IMG/VR virus record: IMGVR_UViG_3300009027_000005
Coordinates: 1-64,000 of that record
Strand: one strand, 5' to 3'
Source: a virus
Length of the DNA: 64,000 nt
Below the pieces are notes generated by a model. That model made no database searches. It was not told where the DNA came from and worked only from the letters and a program-made list of their open reading frames with translations. Below are positions 16,001 through 24,887 of this stretch, piece after piece (position 1 is the first letter of the stretch; every line of letters starts with the position of its first letter). The position numbers and the translations under genes are program-made.

Positions 16001-17441
16001 AGGAAGCGGCACAAACGCAGCAGTTTCTTCTTCTAATGTTGTAGATGGCGGAATTTTCGAAGTTCGTTTAACAGTTCCGGACACAGATACAGTACCAGGG
16101 GGCACCAGTTATCTAACTGTTAACGGAAATGCTCAAAGTGGTACTACTGGAGGGACAGTTCAAATATCTAATACTGACGAGAACGAATTTTCTAATTATG
16201 AAGGTATGAGACTAATTATTACTTCAGGTGCAGGTGCAGGACAATACGGGTATATAACTGCTTATAACACTGAAACAAAATTTATTACTATTGCAAAGGA
16301 ATCTGATGATTCACAAGGTTGGGACACTTATGGAACAGCTTCAATTGTTGCACCAGACACTACTAGCAAATATGTAATTGAACCTAGAGTAGTTGTAAGT
16401 TCAGGCACAGCACATCTACGAGTAGGCGTAGCATCGGGTAGATTATCTGGATTTAGGATAGTCAATCCTGGATCGGGGTATAGTGTAATTAGCCCACCAA
16501 CCGTAACAATTACTGATCCAAATGTAACTTCTACAGGAACATGGGAAGTACGAGTAGGCGACGGAGTACTAGCACAGCCTACTTTTTCAGATAGGGGCTC
16601 AGGTTATATTATTGCACGAGCTACGGTAAGCGGTGTAGGATATGCTGACAGCTATCAATCAGGAAAATATCTATATGTTTCTAATCTTACATTAGAGCCT
16701 GGACCAGGCGCAAACGTACAAATTGACGGTAATGACGAGATCTTTCGACTAGTAAAGGTCGAACAAATTACAGGTACAGCACCAAACATAAGTGCAAGAT
16801 TATGGGTATCTCCAGCTGTTGAACTATTTGAGTCCCCAGAAGATAATGTAGGAATTACTATAAGAGAAAATTACAGTCAAGTTAGATTGACAGGTCATGA
16901 TTTCTTAGATATTGGACTAGGAAGTTTTGAAGATACAAATTATCCGTTTACTGTAGGAAGAGAAATATCACAAGAAAATGAAGTTTTAGAAAACGGTGGT
17001 GGAAGAGTCTTTTACACATCAACTGACCAAGATGGCAATTTTAGAGTTGGAGAATTGTTTAAAGTCGAACAGGCTACAGGTATTGTTACACTAAATGCAG
17101 AATCATTTGATCTAGGTGGACTAACTGAATTAAGATTAGGCGGAGTTATATTAGGTGGTACAGGTGCAGTAGTAAGAGAATTTAGTACGGATTCTACGTT
17201 TAGTGCAAACTCAAATAACATTGTTCCAACACAACGAGCAATTGCTACATTTATTCAGAGTAGGATTGGCGGTGGCGGCGCAGATGTAAACGTAAACCAA
17301 ATATCCATGGGACAAATTACCATAAGTGGTGCAGATATTAGTGCAAGTGTTCCTGAAATAGAATTTACTTCGAAACCAATATTCAAAGACGGAACATTAG
17401 ATCAAGCAACAATAGCGTATGCAATGGCAACAAAGCGTTAA
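13098..17441 (+). CDS. Giant modular adhesin C: seven CBM-like repeats, beta-helix, dockerin-like motif
   Basis: 1447 residues. The N-terminus starts MAEFKIGRLRFNWKGEW, then come seven ~50-residue repeats of a carbohydrate-binding (CBM5/12-like) pattern W...Y..GD.V.YG...Y.C...H.S....W. Between repeats 1 and 2 is an insert at about residues 75-195 resembling a cupredoxin-like domain of the protein at 32217 (FYINGREKTSINLHQGRTYIF) but lacking its Cys/His/Met ligands. A beta-helix entry follows (IYYVSPNGIDEIDQGTTPN). An EF-hand/dockerin-like DVTGNGSINSSD lies near residue 647. The second half has RSPYVQNVSVFGTGVTG, beta-rich modules and IVPTQRAIATFIQSRIGG. It is probably a host-contact fibre, paralogous to the next gene. 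Confidence 0.78.
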   Translation: MAEFKIGRLRFNWKGEWTPSTDYIKDDVVRYGGNSFVIKETHTSSTNFYDDYGSDPTDLKVTVARNTGDTADVFYINGREKTSINLHQGRTYIFNQDDASNVSGGASAMPLFISDTDDGTNNDGIRYSGRVTYYIDRVAVTEDAYISSFSGASRREVRITIDEFTPASLFYFANGTASAGAGISTASIAKLELMLEGKTFYSDWTVNTGYKEGDIVVYNANVYVCIQSHSSAATEALGLEADQQNWKKIVQSNNWIGSWTGGTRYIVNDIITYGPTVYRCTTAHTASTNFTDDSANWEIVLQESSYRGDWATATLYRINEVVKFGSSLWKSNVQHFSTTFQNDLSNWDVYIDGLEFDNAWSASAYYQIGDIVRYGGYSYRAVRNNVNIIPLNNTDDWQSVYESYLFSQDWSSEASYAIGTLVRHKGYLYEAVNDNSAGFEPPDLSYWKVIIPGREWTGLWIAETDYKLGDLATYGSNTYECILGHTSTAGNDRPDNDYGINDTYWKMYVEGDVNNVMTEQGDIVTYQSGNARLGRGGEDSALRVANGGTELEWDLFGNTQDIYYVSPNGIDEIDQGTTPNSAFKTIRYALEYISNNRNVETKLDLSKDVIAYAILKKGALESFTTAPNLGAILDETNPNTGFAYGDVTGNGSINSSDAQGYLQWYNYHISGISSDAPSEGVRAACEDLYNRLSASRADIIDETFEWSGDNYDLVTTSIKEATLFVKTGLYKEILPLRVPELTAVVGDELRSTVITPASSYESTDMFYLRNGAGLRNCTLQGLNDVLSDASEYLTRRPSNDVKFVSLDPGAGPTDETVWITSRSPYVQNVSVFGTGVTGLKVDGNLHNGGNDSIVANDFTQVISDGIGMWITNQGRAELVSVFTYYCHIGYLAEAGGKIRGTNGNNSYGDYGSVSEGVAVSETPITGVVDNYYQDAQIPTVFTNGNEILHVEYSNAGVNYNTSASYTLTGSGTNAAVSSSNVVDGGIFEVRLTVPDTDTVPGGTSYLTVNGNAQSGTTGGTVQISNTDENEFSNYEGMRLIITSGAGAGQYGYITAYNTETKFITIAKESDDSQGWDTYGTASIVAPDTTSKYVIEPRVVVSSGTAHLRVGVASGRLSGFRIVNPGSGYSVISPPTVTITDPNVTSTGTWEVRVGDGVLAQPTFSDRGSGYIIARATVSGVGYADSYQSGKYLYVSNLTLEPGPGANVQIDGNDEIFRLVKVEQITGTAPNISARLWVSPAVELFESPEDNVGITIRENYSQVRLTGHDFLDIGLGSFEDTNYPFTVGREISQENEVLENGGGRVFYTSTDQDGNFRVGELFKVEQATGIVTLNAESFDLGGLTELRLGGVILGGTGAVVREFSTDSTFSANSNNIVPTQRAIATFIQSRIGGGGADVNVNQISMGQITISGADISASVPEIEFTSKPIFKDGTLDQATIAYAMATKR

Positions 17442-17444
17442 TTA

Positions 17445-17453
17445 GATAAATAT
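17445..17453 (+). promoter_or_regulatory. Late promoter octamer (GATAAATAT)
   Basis: GATAAATAT occurs 26 bases before the ATG at 17480. The ribosome site GGAG sits in a weak 5-bp hairpin TATAC/GTATA (17464-17477), which here lies downstream of the expected start and would remain in the late transcript. Confidence 0.6.
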
Positions 17454-17479
17454 TATTAAGATATATACTGGAGTATAAA

Positions 17480-20400
17480 ATGGCAGAGTTTAAGTTAGGT
17501 AGAATTAAGTTTGTTTGGAAAAACGAATGGGATTCCAGTACCACATACTACGTTGATGATGTAGTACGCCACGGCGGCAAAACTTATATATGTGTTGAAG
17601 GACACACATCAAATACAAATTTCTACACAGATCTAACAGCAGTTAAATGGAATTTAATTGCAGACGGTCAAGAATGGAAAGGTGACTGGACTGGGTCTAC
17701 GTATTACAAGGTTGGAGACATAGTAAAGTGGGGCAGTTTAGTATACATATGTATTACAGGTCACACTTCTCAAACTTATTTAGAAGACGATCAAGCAAAA
17801 TGGAATACATTTGCTACAACATCGTTTGATTGGAAAAGTGCTTGGACAGGTTCTACCTATTACAAACTTGGTGACGTTGTAAAATACGGCGGTACCATAT
17901 ATAGAGCAAACTCTAGCCATACTTCACAAACACTTTTAGAAGACGACCAAGCAAGTTGGGACGTTGTAATACAAAGTTTTGAATATAAATCTACTTGGAC
18001 TGCTTCTACTTATTACAAAATAAATGATATTGTAAAATATGGCGGCGGACTTTGGATTTGTACAACTGCACATACTTCAACAACAACATTGGCCGTAGAC
18101 GAAGCAAATTGGGCTCAATTCGTTGAAGGGTTGGAATTTGAAGATAGCTGGGATCAAGATACAAGATATCAACCTGGAGATATTGTAACTTTTGGCGGTT
18201 ACCAGTATGTTTCTAAAACTAATAACTTAAATGCAAAACCAACCGCAAGTGCTTCAGATTGGGACTTATTTTCAACAGGATTTAATTTTGTAGGTGAGTG
18301 GGGAGACGACTCTACAAATCAAGATTACCGTGTAGGCGATGTTGTAACTGTAGGAGGATACACGTATTTGTGCATTCAAGAACACGAAGGTGCAGCACAA
18401 AAACCAGGAGATACTGCAAATTATGCAAACTGGTCAAACTATTGGGAAAGATTAAATCCAGGGGTTATTTGGAAAGGCACCTGGACAGATGCAACTGTTT
18501 ATGTTCTAGGAGATGCAGTAAAATACGGTGATAATAGTTATGTTGCTGTAACAACACACACCTCAGACGAAACTATTACTCAAAATAGACCAGATCAAGA
18601 TACAGACGGGTCAGAATGGAATTTATTAGCAGCCGGTGCTTCGTCATCTACACTTACTACAGACGGCGATTTAGTATATTATGGCGGCGCAGGTCCAACA
18701 AGATTACCTATCGGAAACGAAGGAGATGTGCTTGTTATTAAAAACAACAACTTGACATGGGATCGTTGGGGAGACTTAAACAACGTTTATTATGTTGCGC
18801 CAGACGGAGAAGATGAAATAAGCTACGGATATACTCCAGATAGACCATTTAAAACTGTACGTTATGCTACTGAACAAATACAAAAAGGTATAGTACGTCC
18901 TAATGCTTCTCGACTAATTGAAGTTAACAAAGCATTCATAATGGAAGAAACTGCTGAATGGGTAGCAGCACAGATTGTTGCAGGCACTGGCATTTGGAGC
19001 GGATTTACAAATGACGACGAATACTTAACTAATATCGAATTTGGTAAAGTTATAGATGCAATTCTATACGATATTAATCACGGCGGCAATGAAAAGACTA
19101 GAACAAAAACTTTATCGTATTTTGAAAGCAGTGCATTAGTTGCAGACATGGCAGACGAAAATGATCAGTTTGTTGCAGCACTAGAATACATGGAAACAGT
19201 GATAGATGCTGTTATTAGTAATCTAGCACCAGCAGCAACATATAGTTCATTTACACAAACAACAGATACTAATTATGTTGAAGAAACAGATGCACAATCA
19301 ACTATAGAAAATTTAATTGATATTATTACAGATGCACTTACAGTAGAAACTGATAGTAATGTACCGACAAAAATTGAACCACAAAATTCACTTATGGTCA
19401 AGACAGGTATATACAAAGAAGTTCTTCCAATAATTGTACCAAAAAATACAGCAGTAATAGGAGATGAACTACGTTCTACTAGAATCGAACCAGCAGGAGC
19501 ACTAGTTAGTATTACAGATACACCATATTCGTTAGCAGGTATACTTAATTTAGAAAGTAATTTAAATGCTCTACTGTCTGGAGATAATGATGGTGATCCA
19601 TTATCAGACGGTCTTAGTTCGTTCTCTGCAGAAAGTGTTGACTCTACATTAACTGTTGCGGATTCTACAGTTGCATTAGAAGCAGCAGAACTTGCTAGAC
19701 AAATACACGATTACATTGACTTCGGCGTAAATGGTGCAACTGGCGACTCAACTACACCGATAATAACAGGCAGCAATACAGAAAATACTACAATTGAATA
19801 CACATATGCAGTAGAAATTATAGAAAAAAATAGAACTTACCTTGTAGAAGAAGTTATAGGTTATATTGCTGCTACATACCCTTCATATACATATAATGCA
19901 GCTAAGTGTCGTAGAGATGTAAACAGATATATAGATGCAATTAAACATGACCTAATTTATACAGGTAACTATAAATCATTATTAGCAGCACGATACTATG
20001 TAAATGCTGTAAACAATTCTTTACAAGAAGACATGTTCTATATGAGAAATGGAACAGGTCTACGTAATTGTACACTACAAGGTTTGACCGGCACATTAGG
20101 TAGTGCAAATTCATACGGCACAAAGCGTCCAAGTGCAGGAGCATTTACTAGTTTAGATCCAGGTTGGGGTCCAGCGCACCAAGATGCATGGATTTCAAAC
20201 AAATCTCCTTATGTACAAAATGTTACAAACTTTGGTACTGCTTGTGTCGGTTTAAAAGTAGACGGAGATTTACATAATGGCGGCAACGACTCTATCGTTG
20301 CAAACGATTATACACAAATTATATCAGATGGTATAGGCTGCTGGGTAACAAACCTAGGACGTTCAGAACTTGTTTCTGTGTTCTCATACTACGGACACAT

Positions 20401-22963
20401 TGGATACCTAGCAGAAAATGGTGGTAAGATTCGTGCTACAAACGGTAACTCATCTTACGGTGAATACGGTACTGTTGCAGAAGGTGTTGATGCTACAGAA
20501 ACTCCAATAATTGGTACAGTGAACAACAGAGCATACGAAGCAACTATAGGACTTGTGTTTACAGATGGTGAAGAAATATTAGGCGTTGAATACGATAACG
20601 CAGGTAATGCATATACCACTGAAAATAATACTTACACGTTTACTTCAGGTACAGGTGTAGATGTAGTAGGCGACGAAATAAGAGACGGCGGCGTGTTTGA
20701 AGTTAGAATGTTAACTTCTGGAGCAGATTATAACTTTACTGAATCAAACGCACAAACAGGTAATACAACAAGTATTACATTGTCTGCTACAGACACAGAT
20801 GGGTCACTAGATTATGTAGGTATGGCTGTTTATATTAAAAATGGTAAAGGTGCAGGACAATATGGTTACATTACATCATATGATTCTGGAACAAAAATTG
20901 CAAACGTAAGTGCGCCGTCTACAGGAAATCCAGGTTGGGACCATGTTGTACCAGGAACAGCAATTGAGTCTAGTTTAGATCTAACTTCATTGTACACTAT
21001 TGAACCAAGAGCAACATTTAGTTCACCTACATTTACTGAGACAGTAACTACACTACCGAGTAATACAACTTGGAAAAAACCAGCATTTTACGATGATACG
21101 TTTATGACAGTCGGAAGTACTAGTACAGCTACAGCAATAAGTACAGACGGCGGCCAAACTTGGACATCAGCAACAGCAGCAACATCAAACAGAGGCGCTG
21201 TTGCAGTAGGCGACATTGGCGGAACTACTTATTGGGTAACTGTACCATACGGACCAGGCGGATCAAGTGATGCCGGCGAATACAGTAATGACGCCGGAAC
21301 AACATGGAATACTATGACATTGCCAGCATCAACCAATTGGATTGATGTAAAATTTGGCAATGGTATATTTATGGCAATTTCAAACGGTGGCTCTGTAGCT
21401 ATATCTACTAATGGAACTAGCTGGACAGCAGCTACTTCTATTACAGGAATGTCAGGTGCTAACAATATTGCAGTAGGATATGGCGCAGGGAAGTGGGTTA
21501 TAGCAAGCGCAGACACAGCAGGCGATCCTATGTATTATTCAGATGATAATGGCACTACATGGACAGTGTGTACAACACCTGCAGGCTCATACAACGATAT
21601 TGCGTTTGGTAATAATATTTGGGTTATTGTAGGAAGTTCAGGAGCACTAGCATATAGTATAGACGGTATTACATTTACAGACAATGCAAATGCTGCTGGC
21701 ACAGAATCAAACTTTAGTGTAAGCTATGGACAAGGATTGTTTGTACTTTCAAGTGTAGAAACTAGTGCTTATGAAGCATACACAAGTGAAGACGGTCTAA
21801 CTTGGACACAGAGAGCACTTACTGACGACGGTGTAGACTACAACTTTGCGTTTGGATCGCACTCTACACAAGGTCCAACTTGGGTAGGTGTAGCAGAAGG
21901 CGGAACTGGCGGATTATACTTCCCGAATATTAGAACAGCACAGGGTAGAGCACAATCAACCAGTGATGGACAACTTGCTAGGGTAAGAATTACTGAACCA
22001 GGCTCGGGTTATACAAGTGCTCCGACACTAACTATTACAGATCCTGTTAATACAGAAGACGCAACTTACACAGTAAGAATTGGAGACGGTGTACTGGCCC
22101 AACCAACATTTGTTGCAAGAGGTTCAGGATATACTACTTCTTTAGGAAGTGTCGACGGCGCCGGTTATCAAGATAAGTATCAACCAGGAAACTTTGTAAA
22201 TGTTGCAGAGTTAACAGATGTTCCAGCAGCTGGTTCAAACGTTATATTTAATGATGACGGAGTTGTTTATAAACTAGTAACTGTAACAGAATTACTAGGA
22301 GCAGGCCCGTACACAGCAAGACTTCAAATAAGTCCAGGAATACCGATAGCAGATGCACCGGAGCATAACGAATCTTTATCTATTAGAATTAGATACTCGC
22401 AGGTACGTCTAACGGGACACGATTATCTAGATATCGGAACTGGTAACTTTACAAGTACAAACTATCCAGGAAATCCTGCTGTAGCACCTGACCAAGCAGA
22501 CGAAGCTATTGAAGCAGGTGGCGGCAGAGTGTTCTTTACATCAACAGACCAAGACGGTAACTTTAGAGTTGGTGACTTGTTTAGCGTAGAACAGGCAACA
22601 GGTAGTTCAACACTAAACGCTGATGCATTTAACTTGGCAGGCCTACAAGAGTTGCAATTAGGTTCAGTTACATTAGGAAGTTCAAACACAGCTATTAGTG
22701 AATTTAGTACAGATGGTACATTTGCAGCAGATAGCGATAATATTGTGCCAACGCAACGAGCAATCAAAACATATTTAGAAAGTCAAATTGGCGGCGGAGG
22801 CAGCTCACTAAATGTGAACAAACTCACAGCAGGTACTGTAGAAATTTTCAGTAATGAAATCACTTCTACAGACAATGTACCAATTAACATAAATACAAAA
22901 GTAAACTTTACAAGCGGAATAGATGGAGCACCATTGGCACTCAACTATTTCTTAACTAGATAA
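17480..22963 (+). CDS. Giant modular adhesin D: seven CBM-like repeats, beta-helix, inserted beta-propeller
   Basis: 1827 residues, paralogous to the preceding protein: start MAEFKLGRIKFVWKNEW, seven CBM-like repeats to about residue 390 (STYYKVGDIVKWGSLVYIC), beta-helix entry YYVAPDGEDEISYGYTPDRP, the motif KSPYVQNVTNFGTACVGLKV and an end with NIVPTQRAIKTYLESQIGG. Helical stretches YNAAKCRRDVNRYIDAIKHD and ARYYVNAV also occur in the N-terminus at 35520. Relative to its paralogue it has an insert of ~300 residues (about 1185-1485) with repeated BNR/sialidase-like blades (ISTDGGQTWTS, YSNDAGTTWNT, ISTNGTSWTA, YSDDNGTTWTV, YSIDGITFTD, TSEDGLTWTQ). It is probably a receptor-binding fibre with an added beta-propeller. 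Confidence 0.8.
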   Translation: MAEFKLGRIKFVWKNEWDSSTTYYVDDVVRHGGKTYICVEGHTSNTNFYTDLTAVKWNLIADGQEWKGDWTGSTYYKVGDIVKWGSLVYICITGHTSQTYLEDDQAKWNTFATTSFDWKSAWTGSTYYKLGDVVKYGGTIYRANSSHTSQTLLEDDQASWDVVIQSFEYKSTWTASTYYKINDIVKYGGGLWICTTAHTSTTTLAVDEANWAQFVEGLEFEDSWDQDTRYQPGDIVTFGGYQYVSKTNNLNAKPTASASDWDLFSTGFNFVGEWGDDSTNQDYRVGDVVTVGGYTYLCIQEHEGAAQKPGDTANYANWSNYWERLNPGVIWKGTWTDATVYVLGDAVKYGDNSYVAVTTHTSDETITQNRPDQDTDGSEWNLLAAGASSSTLTTDGDLVYYGGAGPTRLPIGNEGDVLVIKNNNLTWDRWGDLNNVYYVAPDGEDEISYGYTPDRPFKTVRYATEQIQKGIVRPNASRLIEVNKAFIMEETAEWVAAQIVAGTGIWSGFTNDDEYLTNIEFGKVIDAILYDINHGGNEKTRTKTLSYFESSALVADMADENDQFVAALEYMETVIDAVISNLAPAATYSSFTQTTDTNYVEETDAQSTIENLIDIITDALTVETDSNVPTKIEPQNSLMVKTGIYKEVLPIIVPKNTAVIGDELRSTRIEPAGALVSITDTPYSLAGILNLESNLNALLSGDNDGDPLSDGLSSFSAESVDSTLTVADSTVALEAAELARQIHDYIDFGVNGATGDSTTPIITGSNTENTTIEYTYAVEIIEKNRTYLVEEVIGYIAATYPSYTYNAAKCRRDVNRYIDAIKHDLIYTGNYKSLLAARYYVNAVNNSLQEDMFYMRNGTGLRNCTLQGLTGTLGSANSYGTKRPSAGAFTSLDPGWGPAHQDAWISNKSPYVQNVTNFGTACVGLKVDGDLHNGGNDSIVANDYTQIISDGIGCWVTNLGRSELVSVFSYYGHIGYLAENGGKIRATNGNSSYGEYGTVAEGVDATETPIIGTVNNRAYEATIGLVFTDGEEILGVEYDNAGNAYTTENNTYTFTSGTGVDVVGDEIRDGGVFEVRMLTSGADYNFTESNAQTGNTTSITLSATDTDGSLDYVGMAVYIKNGKGAGQYGYITSYDSGTKIANVSAPSTGNPGWDHVVPGTAIESSLDLTSLYTIEPRATFSSPTFTETVTTLPSNTTWKKPAFYDDTFMTVGSTSTATAISTDGGQTWTSATAATSNRGAVAVGDIGGTTYWVTVPYGPGGSSDAGEYSNDAGTTWNTMTLPASTNWIDVKFGNGIFMAISNGGSVAISTNGTSWTAATSITGMSGANNIAVGYGAGKWVIASADTAGDPMYYSDDNGTTWTVCTTPAGSYNDIAFGNNIWVIVGSSGALAYSIDGITFTDNANAAGTESNFSVSYGQGLFVLSSVETSAYEAYTSEDGLTWTQRALTDDGVDYNFAFGSHSTQGPTWVGVAEGGTGGLYFPNIRTAQGRAQSTSDGQLARVRITEPGSGYTSAPTLTITDPVNTEDATYTVRIGDGVLAQPTFVARGSGYTTSLGSVDGAGYQDKYQPGNFVNVAELTDVPAAGSNVIFNDDGVVYKLVTVTELLGAGPYTARLQISPGIPIADAPEHNESLSIRIRYSQVRLTGHDYLDIGTGNFTSTNYPGNPAVAPDQADEAIEAGGGRVFFTSTDQDGNFRVGDLFSVEQATGSSTLNADAFNLAGLQELQLGSVTLGSSNTAISEFSTDGTFAADSDNIVPTQRAIKTYLESQIGGGGSSLNVNKLTAGTVEIFSNEITSTDNVPININTKVNFTSGIDGAPLALNYFLTR

Positions 22964-22976
22964 CGGAGAAAATAAA

Positions 22977-23297
22977 ATGGCAACAGGCAGATTAGGAACA
23001 CCAGCAGACTTATCAGCTACTACGCTTACTACTATTTACACGGTTCCTACTAGTACTTTTGCAGTAGTTAGTATTAACCTTGTAAACAGAAATGCAACAT
23101 CAATTGATGCAAGAATCGCATTAGCAGCAACTGACACACCAGACAATAGCGAATGGATAGAATACGATGTTACTATTCCTGCTAACGCAGTTCTAGAAAG
23201 AACAGGATTAGTATTAGCAGCATCGCAAAAACTAGTAGTATATTCAAGTGCGGCTAGTGTAAGCGCAGTAGCATACGGAATAGAAACACCAGCTTAA
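22977..23297 (+). CDS. Small beta-sandwich partner protein
   Basis: 106 residues with CGGAGAAAA before the ATG. The pattern (TTIYTVPTSTFAVVSINLVNRN, ARIALAATD, EYDVTIPANAVLERTGLVLAASQKLVVYSS) matches the layout of the small proteins at 5417 and 12371. It follows a giant adhesin and precedes the Cys/Gly-rich pair. It is probably an adapter or capping subunit; this is inferred from position and fold pattern only. Confidence 0.65.
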   Translation: MATGRLGTPADLSATTLTTIYTVPTSTFAVVSINLVNRNATSIDARIALAATDTPDNSEWIEYDVTIPANAVLERTGLVLAASQKLVVYSSAASVSAVAYGIETPA

Positions 23298-23314
23298 TGT
23301 TTAGGAGTTAAAAT

Positions 23315-24883
23315 ATGGGACGTTTTGTACCAGTAAATTTAGATATCACAATTGCCGAAAAAACTCCTCCTAAACATCCAGGAGGTAGAGTTTACTATGA
23401 CGGTAAACAGTGTTGGCAATATAAAGTAGTATACGATAAACCAGGAGCCTACACATGGACTGCCCCGGCAAACGCAATTTGTGCTAGAAGTGTGCTGGTC
23501 GGCGGCGGAGGCAAGCCTAAATGTACAACGTCAGGATGTTGTTCATGGGGCGGCTCAGGAGGCGCCTATTCAGAAAAATGTATGGCTTTGGGTGCAGGAA
23601 CAGAAATGTGCATTGTTGTAGGCGCACAGGAGCAAGACACTACATTATCGTGTGAAGGAACTCCTGTACACACAGCAGGCGGCGCAGCAGGATGTACTCC
23701 GGGAGTTGCCTCAGGCGGCGACTGGGATTCAAATGGAGGGCAAGCAGGTTGGACATGTAATCATTGCGGTGGTTCTCTCAGTCACCATTGCGGTAGCTGT
23801 ATATGTTTTGAACAAGGTACATGCTGTGGATATTGTGTAGTTTATGCTTACAAACCCAGCCAGACAGGTAGTACCACCTGTTGTAACTTAAATTTAGTAG
23901 GCGGTGCCAGTGCTGGATCACCTAAAAACTTGTGCGGTGGTAGAAGCCAAACTACATGCGGCAAGTGTCATAGTGGCGTTATCGGTGGTGGCGGTGGCAT
24001 AGGTACACAATGTTGCCAGCAAGTATGGCATTATCCTTGCTGTAGTTGTATATGCACCTGTAATTGTACTGGCTGGCACTATGCTACGCAGTATCCTATG
24101 TCAGTAGCAGGAGGCGGAGGCTCTGCAGGATCTTTATCAAAGAGAGGCTGTCGTAGCTGGGAAGGCGAATGTATGGGAGGTCTTTACCAAACTGGCGCAG
24201 GAGGAAAAGGTGGCCCAGAAGAAGGCGAACCTTATGGTTTTGAAGTAGAATTTGGAATGCACAATATCTGTGCTTTCCCATACGGTGGCGGCTATGGTAT
24301 GCCTGAAGTATGTATTAGAACTCCTGGTAGTCCAGCATGCAAAGTTGATTGGTGGGATATATCAGATATTTGTGGTACTGGTTCACCGGGTGCACCAGGA
24401 GAACTTATAGAACAAGGTAATTGCCAATGCAGATATGGCCTTGCAGTAGGTCAAAGACCAGATAACGCAGGCGAAGGTGCAGGCACGGGCGGCACAGGAT
24501 CATACTGTTGCGACCCAGGACAGTCTGGACAAATGTGGGGAGCAAATTATCCTGTTAACTGGTGTTTAGTATGCTGCCTAGGAACCTTAGGATGGGAAGA
24601 TCAAGCTTGGAAAATGATAGATCATATAGTACCAATGCACTTGACTTGTGCAGGAACACTAGGTGGATCCGGTGCCATGGGATATTGTAGATATTCATCA
24701 AAAGCAGGCAAAGGCGGCGGCGGCGGACAAGGAAAATGCCATATTCTTTGTGTGTGTCACGGCGGAAGTTATGATAACTGTAATGGAACTGGGCCTGCTT
24801 TAGCATTTCCTCCTTGTTTATTAGATCAGTTAACTAGCAATGCAGGAACAGGCATGGCAATAATATATTATAAGGAGGCTTAA
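23315..24883 (+). CDS. Cysteine/glycine-rich putative tail-tip protein 1
   Basis: 522 residues with 50 cysteines by my count. The start, AYTWTAPANAICARSVLVGGGG, fits a Gly-rich phage domain (Gly_rich_2-like), as does the end AGTGMAIIYY. Between them are glycine runs (GGGGGIG, GGGGSAG, GKGGGGGQG) alternating with paired cysteines: CNHCGG, HHCGSCIC, CCGYCVV, CCSCICTCNC. No signal peptide or membrane segment is seen. Gly-rich loops recall poly-glycine-II host-recognition tips of T4-like adhesins, but the cysteine load is unlike those and suggests disulfide cross-linking or metal binding. The paralogue follows five bases downstream, and an AAGGAGG ribosome site for it overlaps this gene's end. 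Confidence 0.72.
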   Translation: MGRFVPVNLDITIAEKTPPKHPGGRVYYDGKQCWQYKVVYDKPGAYTWTAPANAICARSVLVGGGGKPKCTTSGCCSWGGSGGAYSEKCMALGAGTEMCIVVGAQEQDTTLSCEGTPVHTAGGAAGCTPGVASGGDWDSNGGQAGWTCNHCGGSLSHHCGSCICFEQGTCCGYCVVYAYKPSQTGSTTCCNLNLVGGASAGSPKNLCGGRSQTTCGKCHSGVIGGGGGIGTQCCQQVWHYPCCSCICTCNCTGWHYATQYPMSVAGGGGSAGSLSKRGCRSWEGECMGGLYQTGAGGKGGPEEGEPYGFEVEFGMHNICAFPYGGGYGMPEVCIRTPGSPACKVDWWDISDICGTGSPGAPGELIEQGNCQCRYGLAVGQRPDNAGEGAGTGGTGSYCCDPGQSGQMWGANYPVNWCLVCCLGTLGWEDQAWKMIDHIVPMHLTCAGTLGGSGAMGYCRYSSKAGKGGGGGQGKCHILCVCHGGSYDNCNGTGPALAFPPCLLDQLTSNAGTGMAIIYYKEA

Positions 24884-24887
24884 TTAA

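Noticed and set aside
17461-17482. Third promoter-in-hairpin switch before adhesin D
   Set aside because: The 5-bp AT-rich stem lies wholly downstream of the predicted late start, so it would not differ between read-through and late transcripts.
18298-18531. Arg/Cys-rich plus-strand frame of 77 codons inside adhesin D
   Set aside because: It is a shifted frame of a clearly coding gene with no ribosome site.
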